Part shown: positions 34,994 through 41,988 of the stretch, piece by piece
Position numbering within the stretch: position 1 is the stretch's first letter
How the letters are laid out: each line of letters starts with the position of its first letter
Assembly (NCBI RefSeq): GCF_900120375.1
Contig: NZ_LT635480.1
Coordinates: 62,001-126,000, forward strand
Direction: 5' to 3'
DNA from: Ndongobacter massiliensis
Lineage (GTDB): Bacteria; Bacillota; Clostridia; Tissierellales; Peptoniphilaceae
Length of the DNA stretch: 64,000 bases
The notes under the pieces: generated by a model
What the model saw: the letters and a program-made list of their open reading frames with translations, nothing else
Database searches by the model: none
What the model was told of the DNA's origin: nothing
Made by a program: the position numbers and the translations under genes

Positions 34994-37441
34994 TTACGGC
35001 ATAACCGTCACCGGCATGCCGGTGTAGGTGCAATCCCATACTTGAGGCATACGCCAGGACGGGACATTGACACAGCCGTGGCTGCCGACATAGTAGTTTG
35101 CGTCGCTGTCCATATAAAAGTTTCCGCCGCTTTGCCAACCGGCGTCGTGAATACCGTAACTCGGATAGAATTGTATCCAGTAACTGACGGGTGTAGCATA
35201 ATCATCTCCGCGCAACACGACATCCCGAGCCTTACCCATGACACTGAAAAAACCGGTTACCGTTGGAGTGCCGGGCTTTCCGGTAATTACCGGCGTTTCC
35301 ATGGCAAGCTGTCCGTTATTAAAGATCCACATGTATTGATTTGTAATACTGACGAGCACATGATTGCGTCCGACATCGCGAACATTCGGCAGATTTCCAT
35401 TGGCGTATTTGATCTTCAGGCGATGCCCGTCGTAGGAAAAACGCCGGAAATTCCAAATTTCGCGAAGTAGAGTGCCCGCACCAGTTTCATCAAAATAATA
35501 AGCGTCATTGTTAAATGTGAGATACACATTGGTGCGCATATGAGGACGGGAAGCATGTTCGTCGAAATAGTATTTTCTTCCGTTGATGGTTTGCAATCCG
35601 CGATAAACAACCCCATTGGATCCGGCATAGTACGTTTTACCCTCTGAAGAAAACCAGCCTGTCTGCGCAATGCCGGAGGTGCCAAAATAATATAGTTTTC
35701 CCTCAATGGTTTGCCATCCGCTCCTGTTTTCCCGAATGCCCTCGGCGTCAAAACGATAGGGAACTCCATGGACGTACAATGTAGTATTCTTTGCGAGAGT
35801 GCCGTCTGCCTGACAATAATAGTACGTTGAAGCAAATGAAAGCCACCCGTTCTTTCGAAGTGTGTGATTTGGCATGGCGTAGTAGGTATTATCGCCCTTT
35901 GTCAACCAGCCCGTAACGGAATACAGATCACCGTTTTCCGGTGCATAATAGAGATATCCGTTAAATGTGACAAATCGATTTTTTTGTAGACTTCCATCGG
36001 AGCCCATGTAGTAGGCTTCCGTTCCGGCAAAAGAAATCAGTTGATTGCGGAAAGGCAGACCGTTTTTCTGCATGTAATAGGTTTCGCCCTCGTATTCGAA
36101 CCACCCCTCATCTTGGATCAGCACGCCGGTTTCGGGGTGTAACCGATATATCGTACCGTCGGCAAAGATGGTGCCCTTTTGCAAACTTCCGTCGACGCCC
36201 ATGTAGTAACGCGTATCACTGCCGAAACTGATGAACTGGTTGCGGTAAAAACGTCCGGTCGGATCTGCAAAATACTGCTTTCCATCCAATTCCACCCACT
36301 GCTGCAGTGCAATTCTTCCACTTGTTGGCGCTGCGTAATAGGTTTCGCCATTTACTGAAAGCAAGCCTGTTTGAACGGAGCCGTTGTCACCCATATAAAA
36401 CTTTGTTTTTTCACCAAAGGTAATAAATTGACGGCGAAAAAAGCGTCCTCCGGGTTCCGAGTAGTATTGTTTCTCATCGACGACAAACCAGCCGGCTTCT
36501 TGTCGTACCAGTCCCGTTTCCGGGTCGGCATAATACAGACCATTGGAAAGATTCAAAAATCCGGTCTGCACGGAACCGTCTTGCCCCATATAATACTTGG
36601 TTGCGGTGCCAAAGGTAATAAACTGATTTCGGAACACTTGTCCGTTCGACGCCACATAATATCTTTTGCCGGCTTGTTCGAGCCAACCTGCTTGTTGACG
36701 TAACAATCCCGTTTCAGGATCTGCATAATACAAATTCTCATTCAGCATGACAAAACCATACTGAATGCTTCCATCATTCCCCATGCAATAGCGGACGGTT
36801 TCGCCAAATCCTATAATTTGATTTCGAAAGAGTGTGCCACCTGCTTTCACGTAATACGTGTGGCTTTTCCAATGGATCCATCCAGCATTTTTTTGAAGAA
36901 TACCTGTTTCGGGGTCGGCAAAATAGAGATTGTCTCGATAGGAAACAACGCCGAATTGCACGCTCCCGTCGGCACCCATATAATACGCAATAGCGCCGAA
37001 AGTGATGATTTGATTTTTGTAATATTCGCCATTTTCATTGGCATAATAGCGCTTTCCATCTTCATCGACGACCCATTGGTTTTTTGGAACTTCGTCACCG
37101 GGGATAGAGGGTGTGGCTTCTTTGGAAGTGAGGCTTTCCTCATTCGTATTTGCCGGGCTCCTGACCGCGGTTTGTGGAGCGACTTCATTTATGCTGTTCT
37201 CGGGGACTTTCTCTGCAGTCGGGACATCGCTGTTATTTTTAAGGGGCTCCGGCGCTTCGATCATCGACGGAGATACAGCCGTATTGGTGCTCTCTGTCAA
37301 TGGCGAATGTAGAGATTTTTCCCCAGCTTCCGAGGTGGTAGCGGGAAATTCTTGCACAGCCTCCGTTTTGGGCGCATGCAGGCACAAAGCAACAAGTACT
37401 AAGCTCAGACTTAAAACAAAAAAACGTGCTTTCTTGGACAT
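34994..37441 (-). CDS. Secreted repeat-anchored L,D-transpeptidase (first of two)
   Basis: 815 residues from ATG 37441 (AGAGAGGT upstream); the open frame further upstream is non-coding leader. Signal peptide (1-29), acidic Pro/Glu/Thr linker (30-120), then seven composite repeats whose anchor Trp falls at 123, 188, 253, 318, 382, 447 and 512 (period 64-65), shorter choline-binding-like repeats to about 655, and a YkuD domain (about 690-815) with GIHD and SHGCVN, catalytic C790. YkuD enzymes cross-link peptidoglycan stems or attach proteins to them. The repeats should hold it at the wall. Transcribed away from the GH25 gene. Confidence 0.93.
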   Translation of the reverse strand: MSKKARFFVLSLSLVLVALCLHAPKTEAVQEFPATTSEAGEKSLHSPLTESTNTAVSPSMIEAPEPLKNNSDVPTAEKVPENSINEVAPQTAVRSPANTNEESLTSKEATPSIPGDEVPKNQWVVDEDGKRYYANENGEYYKNQIITFGAIAYYMGADGSVQFGVVSYRDNLYFADPETGILQKNAGWIHWKSHTYYVKAGGTLFRNQIIGFGETVRYCMGNDGSIQYGFVMLNENLYYADPETGLLRQQAGWLEQAGKRYYVASNGQVFRNQFITFGTATKYYMGQDGSVQTGFLNLSNGLYYADPETGLVRQEAGWFVVDEKQYYSEPGGRFFRRQFITFGEKTKFYMGDNGSVQTGLLSVNGETYYAAPTSGRIALQQWVELDGKQYFADPTGRFYRNQFISFGSDTRYYMGVDGSLQKGTIFADGTIYRLHPETGVLIQDEGWFEYEGETYYMQKNGLPFRNQLISFAGTEAYYMGSDGSLQKNRFVTFNGYLYYAPENGDLYSVTGWLTKGDNTYYAMPNHTLRKNGWLSFASTYYYCQADGTLAKNTTLYVHGVPYRFDAEGIRENRSGWQTIEGKLYYFGTSGIAQTGWFSSEGKTYYAGSNGVVYRGLQTINGRKYYFDEHASRPHMRTNVYLTFNNDAYYFDETGAGTLLREIWNFRRFSYDGHRLKIKYANGNLPNVRDVGRNHVLVSITNQYMWIFNNGQLAMETPVITGKPGTPTVTGFFSVMGKARDVVLRGDDYATPVSYWIQFYPSYGIHDAGWQSGGNFYMDSDANYYVGSHGCVNVPSWRMPQVWDCTYTGMPVTVMP
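35476..37081 (-). repeat. Composite aromatic wall-binding repeats of the first L,D-transpeptidase
   Basis: Seven units of about 195 nt, each made of three ~21-residue motifs: GWxxxxGKRYYAxxxGxxFRNQ, then FITFGxxxxYYMGxDGSVQxGF, then xxxxGLYYADPETGxxxxxA. The unit resembles three choline-binding-type repeats fused into one period. Four simpler repeats follow before the catalytic domain. Confidence 0.9.
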
Positions 37442-37520
37442 AACCTCTCTCTTTCTAACAAATTTTTGTCTTTTATGGCAGCATTGTGCACATGATGATT
37501 TCTTGTTTATTTCTAAGAGC

Positions 37521-37529
37521 AGTATAGCA
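37521..37529 (-). promoter_or_regulatory. Extended -10 promoter of the first L,D-transpeptidase gene
   Basis: TGCTATACT on the minus strand, with only a weak -35, leaving a leader of about 75 nt before ATG 37441. It is back to back with the GH25 promoter about 100 nt away. Confidence 0.65.
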
Positions 37530-37619
37530 TAAGACAAATCACTCTTGGAAGCGAGATAGGTAGAACCAGTTCTTTCGGGAATCGCGAGATTTAATTTCAT
37601 AGGACAGTTTATGTGGCTG

Positions 37620-37650
37620 TTGACCAGCAAGGGGGCGCGTGTGGTATACT
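37620..37650 (+). promoter_or_regulatory. Promoter of the GH25 repeat protein gene
   Basis: TTGACC (37620-37625), 19-nt spacer, extended -10 TGGTATACT (37642-37650). Confidence 0.7.
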
Positions 37651-37699
37651 TCTTAATATATTTATGAGATATTTTTGAGGCAAGGAGGCATACTGCGGG

Positions 37700-40234
37700 A
37701 TGATTACTTTTCGAAGAATTCAAAAGAGTTTATGGTTTTTAGGGGGCACGACGCTCATCCTTGCCGGAATATTTGCTGCGCCGAAAACGGTGTATGCGGG
37801 TAACGAAAAATCCGAAGTGGTTTTTCAGCCCTCGGATGCGGTGCACCCGACATACAATGATGAGTTTTGCGGGACGACGTACGATTTATCGGCGATCTTT
37901 CGTACGGAGACGGCAGTCTTCAACGGCGAAAAAGTCGCTCACTTTTTTGGAGATGACCACGTCCGTTTTCTGTTGACCGATGGCGATCGGCCTTTGAACA
38001 TATATCAAGAAAAAGGATTGTGCTCGAAACCATCTGCTGCGCCCGACTCGACAGAGATAGCGCTCGAGCCGAATCTCGAAGAAGCAGGAGAATGGGAAGA
38101 ACTCGTTCTTTGTGAAAAAGACGGGCTCATTTATTTTGAAATCCAATGGGATGCGAAACAAGACATTTTATTGTCCGTCGAGCGCGGCAACGGAGAAGAC
38201 ACGGATACCCTCTATCTTCGTGCAACCGATAAACTCGTGGATGCCGCAGAGGACGAAACTTCAGAAGCACCGGCAGTAGCGGGAGAAGAAGCGGCCTCGG
38301 CGGATTCAGCGTCGGAAAGAGAGAACCCGGTACTGACAGGGAGTGAACCGGTCCGGGAAGAACTTCCGGAGGAGAGCACCGAACCAACACCGGAAGTAAA
38401 GGATTTATCACGGGCACTCCGCAATACCCCACAGCCAAATTCCTGGTATGAAGCGAACGGAAAACGATATTACGTCGATGCAAATGGCAACTTCTTCAAG
38501 AATCAGTTTATTTCTTTCGGGGAAGAAGTGCGCTATTACATGGGCTCGGACGGCAGTGTGCAATATGGTATTTTGCAGATCGGCGGCAAAGTATATTACG
38601 CAGATTTGACCACCGGCATTATTCAGAAAAAGCCCGGATGGATTGAAGTGGGAAATCGGCAATATTATGCAGATGGAACCGGGACTTTGTTTCAGAATCG
38701 CGTTATTAGTTTTGCGGATGTTCTGTTTTGCATGGGCAGTGACGGTTCGGTGCAGCATGGTTTAACCGAAATCAACGGGAATTATTATTATGCCGATCCC
38801 GAGACCGGAAAAGTCGTTCAAAAACAAGGTTGGCTTGAGCTGGATGGGAAGCGGTATTATATTGGACCCAATGGCGTATTTTATCGTAATCAAAAAATTA
38901 CATTCGGCTCGATTGGTTATTGCATGGGTTGCGACGGTGCCGTTCAGTTCGGTCCGTGCAGTGCGGGTGGAGCACTTTACTTTACTGATCTTAATACGGG
39001 TGTTATCGTGTCGAAACCCGGTTGGTATGCCTATGAGGGACGGCAGTACTATGCTCAGGCGGATGGTCGTATGTTCCGTAATCAAATCATTACGTTCGGC
39101 TCGAAAGTTGCTTATTATATAGGTTATGACGGCAGCCGCAGGTCCGGATTAATTCAAGTCGACAGTAAGTTGTACTATGCTGCGCCCGATACCGGCATTA
39201 TCGCGCGCAAACAGGGCTGGCTCACCATCGGTGCCAAGCGCTATTATGCGAATGATCGTGGTGAACTCTATTACAACCAACTGATTTCCTTCGGCTCCAC
39301 GGTCGCTTATTACATGGGGCCGGACGGCAGTGTGCAATCCGGCATCATCGAAACCGGCGCCAACCTCTATTATGCGGATCCACAAAGCGGGATTGTGCAG
39401 CGTCGCGCAGGTTGGATTACATGGAACGGCAAGCGGTATTACAGTCGGTCGGATGGGAGATTGTTCCGCGATCAGTTCATCTCTTTCGGGGACTCGCGTT
39501 TCTACATGCAGCATGACGGAAGTGTTGCAACCGGACTGGTCGTTATCAACGGAAAAGAATATCAATTTGACAAGAAAACAGGGGAATTGATTGTCACCGG
39601 AAAGATTTTGGTGATGGACGTCTCCTATTGGCAAAATCCGAATGCAATGAATTTTGATCGTATTGCGCAGCAAATCGGCGGCGTCATTCTTCGCATCGGA
39701 TATACCGGACACGAGTCACTGACCCAGCAGCCGGACTCCACCTTTGAAACATATTATCGTGAATTTAAAAAGCGAGGCGTTCCTGTCGGCTGCTATTTTT
39801 ATAGCTGTGCATCCACAGTACCGGAAGGCATCCGAGAGGCGAATTTCGTTATTAACCGCCTGCGCGGAAAACAGTTGGAACTTCCGGTCTACTGGGACAC
39901 GGAAGATGAGTATCATCAGCGAGGAACCTCTCGAGCGCAACTCACCGATACGGCGTTGGCTTTTTTATCAACGCTGCGCAATGCTCGTTATTATTGCGGG
40001 ATATACTCCAGTACCAGCTGGCTGTATGATGAATTAGATATGTCCCGTCTGCAAGACTATGAGGTATGGGTGGCGCACTACGGCGTTTCCAAACCGGGTT
40101 ATTCCGGCAACTATGGCATGTGGCAATTTACGTCACAAGGGCAATTGGATGGATTTTCGCATGACCTTGATCTCAGTTACATGTATAAAGATTATCCATC
40201 CATCATTAAAGACGGTCACTGGAATGGCTTTTGA
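37700..40234 (+). CDS. Secreted repeat-anchored GH25 muramidase
   Basis: 844 residues. Signal peptide (1-34), an N-terminal domain of about 150 residues that I do not recognise (with EFCGTTYDLSAIF and ILLSVERGNGEDTDTLYL), an acidic Glu/Ala/Pro linker, six composite repeats of the same kind as in the flanking L,D-transpeptidases, and a C-terminal GH25 domain (about 636-844). Catalytic acids D640 (VMDVSYWQ) and D733/E735 (YWDTEDE) are present. GH25 enzymes cut the MurNAc-GlcNAc bond. It may release or remodel wall during growth. AAGGAGG lies 11 nt before the ATG. Confidence 0.93.
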   Translation: MITFRRIQKSLWFLGGTTLILAGIFAAPKTVYAGNEKSEVVFQPSDAVHPTYNDEFCGTTYDLSAIFRTETAVFNGEKVAHFFGDDHVRFLLTDGDRPLNIYQEKGLCSKPSAAPDSTEIALEPNLEEAGEWEELVLCEKDGLIYFEIQWDAKQDILLSVERGNGEDTDTLYLRATDKLVDAAEDETSEAPAVAGEEAASADSASERENPVLTGSEPVREELPEESTEPTPEVKDLSRALRNTPQPNSWYEANGKRYYVDANGNFFKNQFISFGEEVRYYMGSDGSVQYGILQIGGKVYYADLTTGIIQKKPGWIEVGNRQYYADGTGTLFQNRVISFADVLFCMGSDGSVQHGLTEINGNYYYADPETGKVVQKQGWLELDGKRYYIGPNGVFYRNQKITFGSIGYCMGCDGAVQFGPCSAGGALYFTDLNTGVIVSKPGWYAYEGRQYYAQADGRMFRNQIITFGSKVAYYIGYDGSRRSGLIQVDSKLYYAAPDTGIIARKQGWLTIGAKRYYANDRGELYYNQLISFGSTVAYYMGPDGSVQSGIIETGANLYYADPQSGIVQRRAGWITWNGKRYYSRSDGRLFRDQFISFGDSRFYMQHDGSVATGLVVINGKEYQFDKKTGELIVTGKILVMDVSYWQNPNAMNFDRIAQQIGGVILRIGYTGHESLTQQPDSTFETYYREFKKRGVPVGCYFYSCASTVPEGIREANFVINRLRGKQLELPVYWDTEDEYHQRGTSRAQLTDTALAFLSTLRNARYYCGIYSSTSWLYDELDMSRLQDYEVWVAHYGVSKPGYSGNYGMWQFTSQGQLDGFSHDLDLSYMYKDYPSIIKDGHWNGF
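38430..39600 (+). repeat. Composite wall-binding repeats of the GH25 protein
   Basis: Six units with the same three-part pattern (GW..GKRYY / NQ.I.FG..YYMG.DGSVQ.G / YYADP.TG). Some units lack individual aromatics, for example the third has CMGCDGAVQFG, so the units have diverged. Confidence 0.88.
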
Positions 40235-40244
40235 TACCTGAAAA

Positions 40245-41906
40245 ATGAAGAAAACATATCGGAAAGTAGTGAATATGACCTTGGATTCAAAGAAACGATG
40301 TAAAACAAGTGCAGTAGGCATAGAGCAGCGGTTGTTCTTCGGAATAAAAAGAATATTTGATGCAAAATTTGCAAAATCATTGCAAGGCTCCGGACGCGTT
40401 GTAACTTGGACAACATTTTTTCTTGTTGTTTTTATGACTGCGTTCACCTACACGGGGCTTTCTGCACAATTGGTGCTTCATCATCGTGTTTCCGGTACAT
40501 TCGCATTTTTTATCAATCTTGCTTTCAGTGGAATTACCTTTCTAATCTATTTATTGGTATGTAATGGTCCTGTTTTAACGCAATACATTTATTCCTCATG
40601 GATTCGGATTCCGACCTTGGTCATTACCATCGGGTTTGCCGTTACTGGGGTCTTTATATCGCATACCAAGTTGTTCTATAGTGCATTTATGATGGGCGTC
40701 TATTACCTTGCTTGGCAAATAATTGTGACGGGTCGAGTGGATTTTTTTTTGAATCATATGGCCAAAGGCTTGGCTATCGGAGGGAGTACGGTTCTTCTTC
40801 TTTCCTTCATATTTGAACCCATTGGTATCGGTGTTTATTTCGGCATATTTGACAATCCAAACGGGTTGGCATTGCTTTCCGCATTAACTATGTTTTCGGG
40901 ATTCGCATTGACTTGTGAGAATAGGGCGAAAAGAAGCACAGGGTACGTAGGGTACTCTGCAGGCATCCTAGGGTTTTTATGTGGTTGCTGTACAAATTCC
41001 AGAACTTTTATACTCACATTAATTTTGGCAATTCTTTTTTATATTTTGCATATTTTTCGATCTCATGAGAAGAAAAAAAACGTTGTGATTTTACTAAAAA
41101 CGGTCAGCATCTATGCTGCAGGGGCTATTTTTTTTATTGTTGCTCTCCGACCTTGTTTTTATAAAGCATATCAATTTCAGGGGGCGCTTCAACAACTGTA
41201 TTTACGATTGAAAATCAGCGTTTATGAGTCTTCTATTATCGATGGAAAAGTGCAAGAAGCAGCTGCCATAAAGCCCATGCACATCCCAAAGTACCCTACC
41301 AATGAAGAGGTATTTGACACTCTTTTTGCGCGCACAGAGTTGACGATTGCGCAAGGGCAGGCTTTATTTGCTGAAAACCGTCCCATACAAAAAATAAAAA
41401 AGAAACCTTCAGCCAATGGAAATATTCAGAAAAGGCACAGAATCAGCCTTTATGAACGCTGTTCAGAAACGCAATGGTTTCAAGCACTTGATCGGTTAAC
41501 CAGCCATCGTATGAGCATATGGACAATTTATATGGATAATGTCAAAATGTTGGGCCAACAGAAACGTCAGTTTGAATTAGAAGGATACAGTTTACCGTTC
41601 TTTTCAAACCCGCATAATTTAATTATCAGTTTTTTCTATGATGGCGGCATTCCCGTTGGCATCGCGTTCTTTGTACTCTTTCTTAAGACGATCTTTAGTG
41701 CCTTATTTGCGGTGATTTCAAAACGAAAATGGCATTACAATCCTATTTTTTATTTACTACTCCTTTCTTTCTTCGCCCCTGCGATGCTGGGCATGGGTGT
41801 GGATCCTTTTGGTAATTTTGTATATTTTGGATATATCGGAATCTTTTTGTATATTGCCTGCTTATATTCGAAAGCTTCCAATCAGTACGGGGCGAGCATA
41901 AGGTAG
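40245..41906 (+). CDS. Wzy-type polysaccharide polymerase (O-antigen ligase superfamily)
   Basis: 553 residues with about 11 membrane helices. Blocks DNPNGLALLSALTMFSGFAL and CTNSRTFILTLILAILFYI, and later NPHNLIISFFYDGGIPVGIAFF, match the Wzy_C family, with Arg residues at the expected outer loops. An outer loop of about 170 residues between helices (about 310-455, Gln/Lys-rich) is unusually large. It should join repeat units delivered by the flippase. ATG 40245 has no clear ribosome site; ATG 40275 with GGAAAG upstream is a good alternative. It lies 10 nt after the GH25 gene and may be read from that promoter. Confidence 0.82.
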   Translation: MKKTYRKVVNMTLDSKKRCKTSAVGIEQRLFFGIKRIFDAKFAKSLQGSGRVVTWTTFFLVVFMTAFTYTGLSAQLVLHHRVSGTFAFFINLAFSGITFLIYLLVCNGPVLTQYIYSSWIRIPTLVITIGFAVTGVFISHTKLFYSAFMMGVYYLAWQIIVTGRVDFFLNHMAKGLAIGGSTVLLLSFIFEPIGIGVYFGIFDNPNGLALLSALTMFSGFALTCENRAKRSTGYVGYSAGILGFLCGCCTNSRTFILTLILAILFYILHIFRSHEKKKNVVILLKTVSIYAAGAIFFIVALRPCFYKAYQFQGALQQLYLRLKISVYESSIIDGKVQEAAAIKPMHIPKYPTNEEVFDTLFARTELTIAQGQALFAENRPIQKIKKKPSANGNIQKRHRISLYERCSETQWFQALDRLTSHRMSIWTIYMDNVKMLGQQKRQFELEGYSLPFFSNPHNLIISFFYDGGIPVGIAFFVLFLKTIFSALFAVISKRKWHYNPIFYLLLLSFFAPAMLGMGVDPFGNFVYFGYIGIFLYIACLYSKASNQYGASIR

Positions 41907-41943
41907 AAAAAAGACAGTGCGGAACTCCACACTGTCTTTTTTA
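41907..41943. terminator. Bidirectional terminator after the polymerase gene
   Basis: AAAAAAGACAGTG pairs with CACTGTCTTTTTT, with an inner GGA/TCC pairing. Serves both the polymerase gene and the convergent second L,D-transpeptidase gene. Confidence 0.93.
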
Positions 41944-41988
41944 TTGAAAATCAGCTCACGCAAGGCGCCGAATCTCTTACTGAGAGGA

